DNA of 64,000 bases, taken from positions 25,533-89,532 of the forward strand of contig DAOSES010000009.1 of the NCBI GenBank assembly GCA_035363255.1, written 5' to 3'. Position numbers and translations under genes: made by a program. The DNA comes from T3SED10-260 sp035363255 (lineage in GTDB: Bacteria; Caldisericota; Caldisericia; UBA6126). Numbering within the stretch: the first letter of the stretch is position 1; every line of letters starts with the position of its first letter. The notes under the pieces are model-generated. The model did not search any database and was not told where the DNA came from. It saw only the letters and a list, made by a program, of their open reading frames with translations. Below are positions 34,045 through 43,635 of the stretch, in pieces.

Positions 34045-35878
34045 TTTGATTACCTCCAAATTCACCTGATAGTTCAAACCAGAACTCAATGGCATCTTTG
34101 AGTAAGGGTGCCAGATTTCCACCAAACTCCAAACTCGAATTTTCAAACATCATGACTGCAACGATTTGAGGATTATCCGCTGGGGCAAAAGAGGCCAACC
34201 ACAAATCCCAGGTGGTCTTTCCCTCAGACGTTTTAATGCCTTCTGCAGTTCCTGTTTTAGCAGCGATTCCCAGTTTTTCAGAACGTAAAGTCCAGGCTGT
34301 TCCTCCAGGGGAAACCACTGCCTCCAAGTCGTTTCGAATTTGCTTCAGGTTTTCTTCTTTAACTTTATATTTTTCTTGCTTTTTGGTATTTTTCAAGTTT
34401 TCTTGCGTTGAGTTTTGACCAATACGTTTAAGAAACTTTGCTTCGATTATGTTTCCTCCGTTGGCGATACGAGCATACACGCAGGATAACTGAAGGGGGC
34501 TGAGGGATAAAAAGCCCTGACCGATGCCCAGATTCATCGAATCGCCTTCAAACCATGGGGTGCCATAATATTCCATTTTGTACTTGGGTGATCCCAAAAA
34601 ACCAGTATTTTCAAAGGGAAGATCTACCCCAGTGCTTTGATTGATGCCTCCAAAATTCTGTACAAAATCGAGGAAGGAATTGATGGGAAAGTGTTTTGCA
34701 ATTTCATAAAAGTAAACGTCACAGGAAAGTTTCATGGCTTCAGTCATATTTAGAGGTCCATGGCTTCCTGGATAAACGTAGCATTGATATTTGCCTTCTA
34801 CTCCAGGCACATCGATAAAACCTCTACAGGTAATTTTGTCTTTGGGGTTTACCAGATTGTTTTCAAGGGCATACAAGGCTACCAGGGGTTTGAAGGTAGA
34901 TCCTGGGGCATAAGTACCTTGGGTGGCAATATCAAAAAAGGCTCGTTCATGGAGGAGTTTGTCCCAGAGCGCTTGAGGAATTTCAGAAGAAAAAATGTTG
35001 GGGTCAAAATCAGGAAATGATGCATATGCAAGAATTTCACCCTGGTGAACATCCATGATAACGCAAGTGCCTACGTGGTCTTTAATGAGTTCTTCAATTT
35101 TCTTTTGTAGTCTGGAATCAATGCTAAGGTAGAGGTCACTCCCTTTTTCTACTTCTTTTTGGATTCTTTCCTCCAATATTTTCCCAAAAGCGTCAATACG
35201 TTGGATCGTCACACCTTTTGTTCCGTGTAATAAGCTTTCATAATATCTTTCTATTCCTTGTTTTCCTATTCTTTCATCGGGGAGGTAAAGTTTAAAACGA
35301 TCATCTTTGAGTTCTTCGCCAGAAATTATGCCTGTGTAGCCCAAAGCATGGCTTAGGAGCTTGCCCTGGGGGTAGTGGCGCTTGAAACCTTCCCGGATAA
35401 GGGCCGCTTTTGCTTCAGGATCAAATTGATAACGGGTTTCATTAAATTTGGCTATTTCCTGGTCAGACAAGTTGGCTTTCAGCAAGACAGGGCCAGAGTC
35501 CAGCTGAATATTAAGCTCGATGGTCTCTTCCAGTTTGGTCAGATCCAGGTTGATAGCCTGGCTCAAGCCTTGAGTGAATAGGGATGGATTTTTTATTTCG
35601 CCTGCATCCAGATACAAGTGATAAGAAGATATATCTTCAGCTAGTTTTACCCCGTTTCGATCGTATATAGTACCTCTGGGACTGTGTTCCTGGATAGTAC
35701 GGTATATGTTGCCTTCTGCTTTTTTTTGGTAGTAATCGTTCTTGTTGATTTGAAGGTTGATTAAACGGTAGCCCAGAAAAGCAAAAGTCAGGAGGATTAA
35801 AATGATCAGCACAAAGCTTTTGTAGGAAGCTACGTTTTGGTGATAATTTGAAGATGCGTTTGATTTGAGTCGAAGCAT
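34037..35878 (-). CDS. mrdA: Penicillin-binding protein 2 (elongation transpeptidase)
   Basis: 613-residue class B penicillin-binding protein of the rod-elongation complex. One N-terminal membrane anchor (about 20-42), a pedestal domain with SPRGTIYDRNGVKLAE, then the transpeptidase domain with the active-site SxxK in APGSTFKPL, the second motif SCD in MKLSCDVYFYE, and KTG in AAKTGTAEG. The start overlaps the mreD stop as TGATG. Placed between mreD and minC, as in many Clostridia. Confidence 0.95.
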   Translation of the reverse strand: MLRLKSNASSNYHQNVASYKSFVLIILILLTFAFLGYRLINLQINKNDYYQKKAEGNIYRTIQEHSPRGTIYDRNGVKLAEDISSYHLYLDAGEIKNPSLFTQGLSQAINLDLTKLEETIELNIQLDSGPVLLKANLSDQEIAKFNETRYQFDPEAKAALIREGFKRHYPQGKLLSHALGYTGIISGEELKDDRFKLYLPDERIGKQGIERYYESLLHGTKGVTIQRIDAFGKILEERIQKEVEKGSDLYLSIDSRLQKKIEELIKDHVGTCVIMDVHQGEILAYASFPDFDPNIFSSEIPQALWDKLLHERAFFDIATQGTYAPGSTFKPLVALYALENNLVNPKDKITCRGFIDVPGVEGKYQCYVYPGSHGPLNMTEAMKLSCDVYFYEIAKHFPINSFLDFVQNFGGINQSTGVDLPFENTGFLGSPKYKMEYYGTPWFEGDSMNLGIGQGFLSLSPLQLSCVYARIANGGNIIEAKFLKRIGQNSTQENLKNTKKQEKYKVKEENLKQIRNDLEAVVSPGGTAWTLRSEKLGIAAKTGTAEGIKTSEGKTTWDLWLASFAPADNPQIVAVMMFENSSLEFGGNLAPLLKDAIEFWFELSGEFGGNQNA

Positions 35879-36354
35879 CAGACTGCCGAACCTCGATTAA
35901 GGGCAATCAATTTTAATTTTCTTTCCAGATAATTGTAAAACAAAGGGAAGAGAAACAACCATATAGCGCTATGAAACAAGATACTGACAAAGACATTGGA
36001 TAGGTCAAACCTTCGAAGCCAGATCATTTGTAAAACTACAAAGGCTAAGCCCCATATCATTTCCCAGGAGAATTGTACAAAGCTAAGGGTCTTGCGAAAG
36101 ATATGCACTAGAAATAAGCATAAGAGCACCAGTGAAGCATAAAGGAGGATTTGATCAGGTAGGAGAAAGATAGCTTTTGTGGTGGAGAGGACTAGCGCCA
36201 TGATGAAAGCATAATCTTTCATACTCAACAAGAGGACCAGAAAGTAAAAAAAGGAAAAATCAGTCCAAATCTTGTAGTTGGATAAGATTGGAAAGACTGT
36301 GATGTCGAGAATAATCATGAAAAGACCCCAAAAAAGGACTCGCATAAACATCAT
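35878..36354 (-). CDS. mreD: Rod shape-determining protein MreD
   Basis: 158-residue hydrophobic protein with five or six membrane segments, located between mreC and mrdA, which is the usual MreD place. GGAG lies seven bases before the ATG, which overlaps the mreC stop by 4 bases. MreD sequences are poorly conserved, so the assignment leans on position, size and topology. Confidence 0.88.
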   Translation of the reverse strand: MMFMRVLFWGLFMIILDITVFPILSNYKIWTDFSFFYFLVLLLSMKDYAFIMALVLSTTKAIFLLPDQILLYASLVLLCLFLVHIFRKTLSFVQFSWEMIWGLAFVVLQMIWLRRFDLSNVFVSILFHSAIWLFLFPLFYNYLERKLKLIALNRGSAV

Positions 36355-37187
36355 TCAAGCACTCCAGCTTCTCCGATGGACAGCATAGCCAAAGGGATGG
36401 CGACTTTAATTTTCTTGTACAATGAGCTTGAACTTTCTATGTCTTGAACAATGCCCACAATAATCCCTTTTGGGAGGGTTGAAAGCTCGCTGGTGAGTAG
36501 TATATCGTTAATTTGAAAATCTTCGTTATCCCGATGTACGCTGATAGTCAGATACTGATCTCCTTTGTAGTAGCGTAAAGTTCCTAATGCTTGATTGCGC
36601 ATGTTGCGAACGCTAATCTGAGAACGTTCATCCATGATGGAAAGAACTCTTGCTTGGCTTGGAAGAACTTCGAAAATACGACCAAGAAGTTGGTGGTAAA
36701 GTATTTTGCGAGACCCCACCTCGATGGGATAAACTACTGCTTGGTGTAGTTTGATTTGATCTAAGCCCCCTTTATTGATAGAAAAATTATATGGGTTGGC
36801 TCCTTCCCGAGTAATGATATCGGTGTAAGTGATTTTGTGATCTTTGATGTGACCAAGTTTCATGAGCTGGCGAAGCCTCAGATTTTCCTCGAGAAGACTT
36901 TGATACAAGGCAAGCTCAACATTTTTCAGACGTAGTTTCATGGAAAGATCTTCGTTGCTTCTTTTGAGATCTCCTGAATGGATAAAGCCTTGAAAAAAAT
37001 CGCTACTTCTTTCTGTGAGTTTGGCTACTCCATGTAAGGTGGAGGAAAAAATGCGAAGCGAAAAATCTTCCAGAGTGTTAATTGGTTTGAGTTTAAGGGG
37101 TCGCAACAAACCATAGCCCGTCATGATGACAAGCAATATAAGGAGCACTATCCATACAGGTAAGGATCGATTTCCCTGGATGGGCAT
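36351..37187 (-). CDS. mreC: Rod shape-determining protein MreC
   Basis: 278-residue single-pass membrane protein: helix at about 10-30, a coiled coil (about 70-110, ENLRLRQLMKL), then the beta-barrel domain with ITREGANPYNFSINKGGLDQIKLHQAVV and LTSELSTLPKGIIVGIVQDI, both typical of MreC. It scaffolds the elongation complex outside the membrane. Four bases after the mreB stop. Confidence 0.95.
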   Translation of the reverse strand: MPIQGNRSLPVWIVLLILLVIMTGYGLLRPLKLKPINTLEDFSLRIFSSTLHGVAKLTERSSDFFQGFIHSGDLKRSNEDLSMKLRLKNVELALYQSLLEENLRLRQLMKLGHIKDHKITYTDIITREGANPYNFSINKGGLDQIKLHQAVVYPIEVGSRKILYHQLLGRIFEVLPSQARVLSIMDERSQISVRNMRNQALGTLRYYKGDQYLTISVHRDNEDFQINDILLTSELSTLPKGIIVGIVQDIESSSSLYKKIKVAIPLAMLSIGEAGVLE

Positions 37188-37191
37188 AGAA

Positions 37192-38229
37192 TCAGTAGTA
37201 TTTGACTTTTAGTAATAGAGGCCAGAGTTTTTCAATGTTTTCTGCAATTTTTCCAGCCCCCAAAGCTACGCAAAGAACGGGGTTATCTGCGTTGTTTACT
37301 AAAATACCAGTGCCTTCAGAGATATATTTGTCCATTCCTTTAAGGAGTGAGCCACCACCAGCCAGAAAGATACCACGGTCAATAATGTCAGCGGCCAAAT
37401 CGGGAGGAGTGACTTCAAGTGTGGCTTTGACAGCGTCAAGTATGCTTATTAGTACGTCATTGAGGGCTATGCGGGTTTCTTCTGAGGTCATGGTTACGGT
37501 TCGGGGGAGACCAGTAATCAGGTCTCTACCTTTGATTTCAGCAGTTCGTATTTCGTCAAAGGGAAAGGCTGAGCCAATTTCTATCTTGACTTCTTCGGCG
37601 GTGTAAATACCGACCAAGAGGTTGTATTGTCGTTTAAGATATTGTAGGACTGCTTCATTCATTTCGTCGCCAGCCACTCGGATAGAAGTTTTGGCTACGA
37701 TACCATTTAGCGAGATTACTGCGACCTCACAAGTGCCTCCTCCTACGTCAACAATCATGTTGCCTGTTGGTTCACCTACGGGAAGGTCAGCTCCAATAGT
37801 AGCAGCCATGGGCTCCTGTACTAATCTGGCTTCTCGGGCTCCTGCCTGGATTGCTGCTTCGATAACAGCTCGCATTTCGACTTCGGTGATACCGGAGGGA
37901 ATTCCAATGATAAGTCGTGGTCTGATGAATCCACGCAAACCTTTTCGACCCCCTACTTTATTGATGAGATATTCGATCAGTTTTCGGGTGACTTCAAAGT
38001 TGGCAATAACGCCATCTTTGAGAGGGCGTACGATTTGGATTGCGTCTGGAACACGTCCAGCCATTCGTTTGGCATCGACACCTATAGAAATAACTTCACC
38101 CGTTTCTCTTTGAAGTGCAATGATCGAAGGCTCTCGAAGCATGATGCCCTTGCCGGCTAAATATACCAGCGTATTGGCAGTGCCTAAATCGATAGCTATA
38201 TCTTTGCTGAATCTATCAAATAAACCCAT
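37192..38229 (-). CDS. mreB: Actin-like cell-shape protein MreB
   Basis: 345-residue bacterial actin that guides lateral wall synthesis. DIAIDLGTANTLVYL (phosphate 1), IGIPSGITEVEMRAV, MIVDVGGGTCEVAVISL (phosphate 2) and GIFLAGGGSLLKGMD (adenosine motif) are all present. A TTG four codons upstream is in frame, but GGAGG lies five bases before the ATG at 38229, giving MGLFDRFSKDI, the usual MreB start. First gene of mreBCD-mrdA-minCDE-sbcDC; the 54-base AT-rich gap upstream contains a TATAAT without a convincing -35. Confidence 0.98.
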   Translation of the reverse strand: MGLFDRFSKDIAIDLGTANTLVYLAGKGIMLREPSIIALQRETGEVISIGVDAKRMAGRVPDAIQIVRPLKDGVIANFEVTRKLIEYLINKVGGRKGLRGFIRPRLIIGIPSGITEVEMRAVIEAAIQAGAREARLVQEPMAATIGADLPVGEPTGNMIVDVGGGTCEVAVISLNGIVAKTSIRVAGDEMNEAVLQYLKRQYNLLVGIYTAEEVKIEIGSAFPFDEIRTAEIKGRDLITGLPRTVTMTSEETRIALNDVLISILDAVKATLEVTPPDLAADIIDRGIFLAGGGSLLKGMDKYISEGTGILVNNADNPVLCVALGAGKIAENIEKLWPLLLKVKYY

Positions 38230-38283
38230 TCGCGCCTCCAAATCTCACCAAAATTTTCACTCGGTTTTATAATTATATCGTAA

Positions 38284-38808
38284 TTACTCATAATATCGAT
38301 GTTTATTTTTGAGTATTTCCAGTCTATGTAGCATTTTCTGACTCAAGGAACCCACTAGGAAGCCACTAACAGCTCCAAGGATAAGAAGAAGAGGAAGATA
38401 TATCCATATTTGCATGATTTTGCTGATTAACAGAACCGCTGTCCATTGTCCCACATTGTGAAAAATGCCTCCAGTGACACTGGCATAGATTACTCCATTT
38501 TTGTGGAAGAATTTAACAATCAGCATGCCTATAAGGCTTAACAATCCACCAGAAGCGCTGATAATCATAGAAAAAGCTGTATATCTTGGTTCAAAAAAAA
38601 ATAGGGTGAGAAGCTTGAGAAAAAGAAGTCCAATGGCTTCATTTTTTGAAAAATAAAAAAGGGCAAAGACAAGAACTAAATTGGATAAGCCCAGCTTCAG
38701 TGGGTAGCCTCCGATAGGTATAACAAAGTAAAGTTCCAGAGCGTGTAGGGACAACATAAAAGCAAACAGAAGTGATAGTAAAGTGAGTTTGTTGAGGGCA
38801 AGGTTCAT
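38284..38808 (-). CDS. Gx transporter family membrane protein
   Basis: 174-residue polytopic protein with five or six membrane segments and the stretch GGYPLKLGLSNLVLVFALFY, which resembles the Gx_transp family, often annotated heptaprenyl diphosphate synthase component I and related in fold to ECF S components. In Firmicutes such genes often neighbour rnf and apbE genes, as here. Its substrate is not known. The ATG at 38808 has GGAG eight bases upstream and overlaps the apbE stop by 4 bases; a GTG three codons earlier is less likely. Confidence 0.7.
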   Translation of the reverse strand: MNLALNKLTLLSLLFAFMLSLHALELYFVIPIGGYPLKLGLSNLVLVFALFYFSKNEAIGLLFLKLLTLFFFEPRYTAFSMIISASGGLLSLIGMLIVKFFHKNGVIYASVTGGIFHNVGQWTAVLLISKIMQIWIYLPLLLILGAVSGFLVGSLSQKMLHRLEILKNKHRYYE

Positions 38809-39809
38809 GGCTGCCACTCCATTTGATATGAAAACTTACCATTCTGATCTATTCCAAGCAGACCTGCTTCAGGATAGTATGTGGAGAGAAAGGATATTGC
38901 TTCTGATCTCTCCATTAGCAGTAATGTGGTGGAAAGCATATCTGCTTTCAAAGCGCTTTCGGGGTGATAAACTGTAATGGATTGGGAGGGATTTTGAGCT
39001 AGCCCAGTGAGGGGATTGATAATATGTGAATATCGTATGCCATTTCTTTCAAAAAATTGCTGAGCATCGGAGGAAGTGGAGATGCACCCAGAAGAAATCC
39101 TGGTTTCCCCTGCAGGTACAAGCTTTCTTGGATCTTGAATTTTAATAGTTGTTGTTTGTTTTTTTTTGATTTTCAGACTTCCCCCAAAATTGAGGACATA
39201 TTCATCTATCTGTCTTGTATTAAGGTAGGAAGAAAGCTCATCGAGAACCATCCCTTTGATGAGAGCACTGAAGTTAAGTGTAATGTTTTCTTTTTGAAAG
39301 AATATGCTGGACTCTTTTTGATTAAACTGGATGTTTTTCCAACCAAGGTTTTGGATAAGGTATTCTAATTCTTTGGCATCTGGAATACGAAGATTTCCGT
39401 CGTGAAAACCATATGCATTTTGTAAAGGCTCAAAGCTGGGATCGAAGAGGCCAGAGCTAAGCCTTGAAAGAAGAAGTGCTTCGCTGACGGCTTTGAGAAG
39501 GAATTTGCCCTTGATAACATAGGATTTGGAAGGAGCCAGGAGGTTCAAACTTTGTAGCTCAGAACCTTCCCGGTAAACATTGACTTCCAGATCAATGGTT
39601 TCAATTATTGCAGATAGATCTGATTTGAGCTTGGGAGAATACATAGCGCTCGGTACCTGAAACTCAATAAAGGTATCCATCGCAATCCAGGCATCACCTT
39701 TCCAGGATTGATCTCGGTATAAAGCAAACAAAAGCAATGAAAAAAAGGCGCTTATGCCTGCAAATAGCGCAATACGCCAGATAAGTGTTTTCAGATTTCC
39801 TGTTTTCAA
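38805..39809 (-). CDS. apbE: FAD:protein FMN transferase ApbE
   Basis: 334-residue flavinyltransferase that attaches FMN through a phosphoester to threonines of exported proteins such as RnfG and RnfD. It has an N-terminal membrane anchor (about 9-28) and an extracytoplasmic catalytic domain with SSGLFDPSFEPL, HIINPLTGLAQNPSQSITV and the Mg2+-binding ALKADMLSTTLL. It lies directly downstream of the rnf genes, consistent with maturing their flavin subunits. Confidence 0.92.
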   Translation of the reverse strand: MKTGNLKTLIWRIALFAGISAFFSLLLFALYRDQSWKGDAWIAMDTFIEFQVPSAMYSPKLKSDLSAIIETIDLEVNVYREGSELQSLNLLAPSKSYVIKGKFLLKAVSEALLLSRLSSGLFDPSFEPLQNAYGFHDGNLRIPDAKELEYLIQNLGWKNIQFNQKESSIFFQKENITLNFSALIKGMVLDELSSYLNTRQIDEYVLNFGGSLKIKKKQTTTIKIQDPRKLVPAGETRISSGCISTSSDAQQFFERNGIRYSHIINPLTGLAQNPSQSITVYHPESALKADMLSTTLLLMERSEAISFLSTYYPEAGLLGIDQNGKFSYQMEWQP

Positions 39810-42217
39810 GACTCTTTAATCAAATCTGCCACATGCATGATTTGAATTTTTTGTAAACTCGGGGGAAGGCGATAGGAAGTGATATAAATTGCGATGCGTT
39901 TCTTTTTGCATAAAGCCAGTGCTTTACCTGCTTCCTCCAATGTTTCGAGGCGTTCTTGAAATAACTGAGCACGCGATAAGTCTTGAGCGTTCAAGTCAAC
40001 TTGTTGAAGGTGTTTTGCAACATCCGCTTGAAGTCTTTTTGCGCTGGATCTGACCATCAAGGCTTGATGAAACTGATCTAATACTCCTTCAAAATAGAGT
40101 CGATTAGCAGACCCTGGATCAAGTACCACTGTTTTTTTACTCATATTTAGCACTTTTGACTTTTCAATTCTGCTAATGGAGACTTCTTCGCTGGATTTGG
40201 TGTGATCAACATCAAGAAAAGGAAGATCTATCTCGATGTTTTTGGGTTTGCTTTCTGGAGTTTGGTCTGCAGGAGGAGTCTCTGCTGGTATTTCTGAAGT
40301 TGAACCTGGAAGAACGGGGCTTTGCTTTGCATTTTCTTTGAGACGAGATATCCAGTCATCGTAAGAAGTATTGAGCTTGGGAAAGCTGGTTTTTTCTGTG
40401 TCATCTTCCTTTGTTTTGACGGGGGGGATTTTCTCTGCTTCTAATGTTTCCTGTAACTGAATGTTTTGATTCATCTTTTGCTCCATATCATTCATGAGCA
40501 TAAAGAGTTCGCTTTCTTGGGCACCCTCTGACTTACTGGTTGTTTTCTCCTTTTCAAAGACCTGACTTTTGGACTCTTTTGGTTTGTAAGCAAAAAGAAG
40601 ATAAAGCAGAACAATTAAAAATAGAAGAAAAAGCGAAACAGAAAAGATGGTATATGGAAGATATTCCTTGCTGGTGAAATGGGTGTAGAACTCTTTAAAG
40701 CGATAGGGATCCCAGAAAGTTTTTTTTATGTTGGAGGAAGTGGTGCTCTCAAAGATGCCTTCGGTAGCTGGTTTGCCAATATTAGCCTGCAAAGTATGAT
40801 CGAGTATAGGCGGAACCCACATGAAGAGACCCTTTTGGGTATAGTTGTGAAGTTGGGATGCCAGGATCTGTTGATTGCTATTGATTTGAACCCAGGCAAG
40901 AGATTCCTGACTTAATAGGTTGAAGCTGGTGTCAGCTTGAAGCAATAGTTCTTGTTGGATGGTGTTGCTGAATAAAACTGAGCTTTGGGGGTGAAGTCCA
41001 AGAAGTTCAATCATGTTTTTTTGCTCTTTGGAAAACTCTTTTGATATCTTGGGAGTGACAAACTGAAAAGTGGTGTCAGTGAAGAGTCCATGAAGACCAG
41101 GAACAAAATCTCCCCCAAAATTGGTTCCTGAGGAAAAAGTGTTTAATAGAATAGGTTTGTTGCTGGTAAGGGTAAAAAAGATGGCCTCTGGTTCTTTTGG
41201 AGAAAAAACTTCAACTAGTGGAACCAGCTCAAAAAAACCCGCTTGTTTTAAGTTTATTTTCTTTTGTTGTTTTTTGGGGTTTTGAAATGAAAGCTCTATC
41301 TGAGTTTCAGGATGTAAGGCAGTTATTAATAGGTCTCCAAATGAAAAACCGTTGGTTTGGGTGGATTTTCCGTAGATGAATGAGAAATTTTCATCATCCA
41401 GGTAGCCAAATTGTACACTCACGGCTTGGTTAGATACGAGATGGTACACCCCTTCTTTGAGATCCAACAGGGGAAGGCCTGTATTCTTTGAGAGTTTGCC
41501 CTCCCACACTGGAAGACCATTCTGATCAAAAACACTAATCTCTGAATCCTCATAAGCAGATATCCAAAGATGGCGATGGGTGAAAAAAAAGATATCGGAG
41601 CCATACAGGCTGGTGGTATCACTATCTCCTTCTTCGAAGTTTGCGCCACCTGCTCCAGAGTTTTTTATGCTTGACATATACACAAATACTGGATAAGTTG
41701 CATCGATCTTGATGAGTTGGGGAGTTGAGCTGGTGAGAATGTGCATTTCGCCTTTTTGGAGAGCTTTGTTTTCAAGTAACTCATTTTGAGTGCTTTGTAT
41801 TTTGATGTTGTTTTGATCCTGCGTGGAGATGATGATGGCTTTAGCGTAGTTTACCATTAGATATTTGGTGCCTGGTAAAGTCGAAGGTTGGAGAGGCACT
41901 TGATTGCTTGCTTTGTTGCTGAAGCTAAGGTGGAAACTGATTTCTTCATTGGCTCCAATATCTGTTTGGAGATAAAGACGTTTTTTGTCCTCTGAAAGAT
42001 AGGATGGAAGTGTTTTCTGACCTTGAACTACTTGCACAAAACGGTTTTGGTAAGTGTCAGGAAGATCAAGAGGAACAATCGCTGAGGTTTTGACCTGATC
42101 GCTCTGGTTGGTGATACGTAACTCAAAACGATCACTTGACGCTAAGCTTACTGGCACGGACACAAGAAGTAACGAGCTCAGTAGAAGCAGACCGAATCGT
42201 TTTGTATGGATTTTCAT
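39806..42217 (-). CDS. Large single-pass membrane protein of unknown function between rnfB and apbE
   Basis: 803 residues, unrecognised. Seen: signal peptide 1-26 (LLLLSSLLLVSVPVSLAS), a beta-rich extracytoplasmic region 27-520, one membrane helix about 521-543, and a charged, proline- and glutamate-rich cytoplasmic region with a C-terminal helical domain 696-803. Parts of the outer region (ISAYEDSEISVFDQNG, VYHLVSNQAVSVQFGYLDD) resemble IgGFc-binding-like beta repeats. The last 100 residues (VVLDPGSANR ... IAIYITSYRLPPSLQKIQ) have a loose PIN-domain look; both are guesses. The ATG at 42217 lies one base after rnfB and GGAG is ten bases upstream. Position implies co-expression with Rnf and ApbE. 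Confidence 0.7.
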   Translation of the reverse strand: MKIHTKRFGLLLLSSLLLVSVPVSLASSDRFELRITNQSDQVKTSAIVPLDLPDTYQNRFVQVVQGQKTLPSYLSEDKKRLYLQTDIGANEEISFHLSFSNKASNQVPLQPSTLPGTKYLMVNYAKAIIISTQDQNNIKIQSTQNELLENKALQKGEMHILTSSTPQLIKIDATYPVFVYMSSIKNSGAGGANFEEGDSDTTSLYGSDIFFFTHRHLWISAYEDSEISVFDQNGLPVWEGKLSKNTGLPLLDLKEGVYHLVSNQAVSVQFGYLDDENFSFIYGKSTQTNGFSFGDLLITALHPETQIELSFQNPKKQQKKINLKQAGFFELVPLVEVFSPKEPEAIFFTLTSNKPILLNTFSSGTNFGGDFVPGLHGLFTDTTFQFVTPKISKEFSKEQKNMIELLGLHPQSSVLFSNTIQQELLLQADTSFNLLSQESLAWVQINSNQQILASQLHNYTQKGLFMWVPPILDHTLQANIGKPATEGIFESTTSSNIKKTFWDPYRFKEFYTHFTSKEYLPYTIFSVSLFLLFLIVLLYLLFAYKPKESKSQVFEKEKTTSKSEGAQESELFMLMNDMEQKMNQNIQLQETLEAEKIPPVKTKEDDTEKTSFPKLNTSYDDWISRLKENAKQSPVLPGSTSEIPAETPPADQTPESKPKNIEIDLPFLDVDHTKSSEEVSISRIEKSKVLNMSKKTVVLDPGSANRLYFEGVLDQFHQALMVRSSAKRLQADVAKHLQQVDLNAQDLSRAQLFQERLETLEEAGKALALCKKKRIAIYITSYRLPPSLQKIQIMHVADLIKES

Positions 42218-42218
42218 C

Positions 42219-43043
42219 TTACTTTTTCTCCGATAAAGCTTTAAATAAAGTAATGGCTTTGGTGGGACATATCGAAACACAAACACCGCACAAAGAGCAT
42301 TTTTCGATAGTAACTACTGGCAGATTATTGATCATTTCTATGGCATTTTCAGGGCATTTCTTTTCGCACAGTCCACAAGAGATACAACCCACTTTGCATG
42401 CCTGTCTGACTTTTGAGCCTTTGTCCTGGCTTTTACAAAAACAGAGAACCCGGGTCTTGTTGGGAAAGAGTTCCAGTATCTTTTGAGGACATCGTTCCAC
42501 GCATATGCCACAGCCACGACATAAAATCGGATCAATGACTGGCAAGCTGTCTTCGTTGATGATAATTGCTCCGAAAGGACAAGCCCGAACACAATCTCCA
42601 TAACCCAGGCAAGTATATTCACAAACCCAGGGGTTTAACTTCAAGTTTTTTGCCATTTCACATGTTTTAACTCCCTGGGCAATGGCAGATAGGTTGGCTT
42701 CGTTTCGTCCACCGTGACATAAGGCCACAGCAATGTATTTTTCGAATGAGCCATCCGAATGGATACCCATCACTTTCGAAATTTGGGAAATAGTCTCTTC
42801 TCCACCTGCTCTGCAACCGTCAATTCGCGCTTTTCCTGAAAGAATACCTTCAGCAAAGGCTTGACAACCTGACAAACCGCAAGCGCCACAATTAGCACCA
42901 GGAAGTATAGAAACCAGTTTTTCGATTCTGGGATCTTCTTCCACTTTGAAGATTTTGGAAAAAAAACCAAGAAAAAAACCAAAAAAAGCCGACAAGGCGA
43001 TTAATATTAGAGTAGAGTAGAGGATGATAGTCCATATGTTCAT
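42219..43043 (-). CDS. rnfB: Rnf complex subunit RnfB (ferredoxin-docking)
   Basis: 274-residue iron-sulfur subunit that takes electrons from ferredoxin. One N-terminal membrane helix is followed by the Fe-S domain GANCGACGLSGC and multiple [4Fe-4S] motifs: CLGYGDCVRACP, CRGCGICVERCP, CISCGLCEKKCP and CSLCGVCVSICP, which makes it cluster-rich as in clostridial RnfB. Last of rnfCDGEAB, four bases after rnfA. Confidence 0.97.
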   Translation of the reverse strand: MNIWTIILYSTLILIALSAFFGFFLGFFSKIFKVEEDPRIEKLVSILPGANCGACGLSGCQAFAEGILSGKARIDGCRAGGEETISQISKVMGIHSDGSFEKYIAVALCHGGRNEANLSAIAQGVKTCEMAKNLKLNPWVCEYTCLGYGDCVRACPFGAIIINEDSLPVIDPILCRGCGICVERCPQKILELFPNKTRVLCFCKSQDKGSKVRQACKVGCISCGLCEKKCPENAIEMINNLPVVTIEKCSLCGVCVSICPTKAITLFKALSEKK

Positions 43044-43047
43044 CGCA

Positions 43048-43635
43048 TTACCTGCCTAATCCCTGCAAACCCATAAAGGCAATTGCTATGAAAGCCGATG
43101 TAATAAAGATTAAAGGATATCCTTTCATTAGCTCTGGCACTTTGGCATAACGCAATCGTTCACGAATGCCAGCCATGATAATAAGCGCAAGTGCGTATCC
43201 AATGGATGCTCCAAGGCTGAATACAGTTGCTTCGAGGAGGCTATATTTTTCACTCACATTAAGTAATGCTACAGCGAGAATCATGCAATTGGTGGCAATT
43301 AGAGGGAGATATATACCCATCATACGGTATAGTGAGGGTATGGCTTTTTTAAGATAGATTTCGACTAACTGAACAAAAACTGCGATTGTAAGGATAAAGG
43401 TAATGGTTTGAAGGTATTCCAAGCCAAAGGGAAGCAACAAGTATTGATATATCACATAACTTACTGTGGAGGCCATCACTGTTACAAAAGTGACTGCCCA
43501 ACTCATTCCAACTGCGCTATTAAAGTCGGCAGTAAGGCCTACAAAGGAGCATAAGGCAAGAAATCGTATAAATACAAGGTTTTGAGCAAATACGGATTGT
43601 AGTAATATTTGACCAAGTTGCTGAAGGTCACTCAT
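43048..43635 (-). CDS. rnfA: Rnf complex subunit RnfA
   Basis: 195-residue integral membrane subunit with six helices, inverted-topology partner of RnfE; the pair holds a membrane [2Fe-2S] cluster. FIRFLALCSFVGLTADFNSAVGM and LPLIATNCMILAVALLN carry the conserved cysteines and match RnfA/NqrE. Overlaps rnfE by 4 bases. Confidence 0.96.
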   Translation of the reverse strand: MSDLQQLGQILLQSVFAQNLVFIRFLALCSFVGLTADFNSAVGMSWAVTFVTVMASTVSYVIYQYLLLPFGLEYLQTITFILTIAVFVQLVEIYLKKAIPSLYRMMGIYLPLIATNCMILAVALLNVSEKYSLLEATVFSLGASIGYALALIIMAGIRERLRYAKVPELMKGYPLIFITSAFIAIAFMGLQGLGR

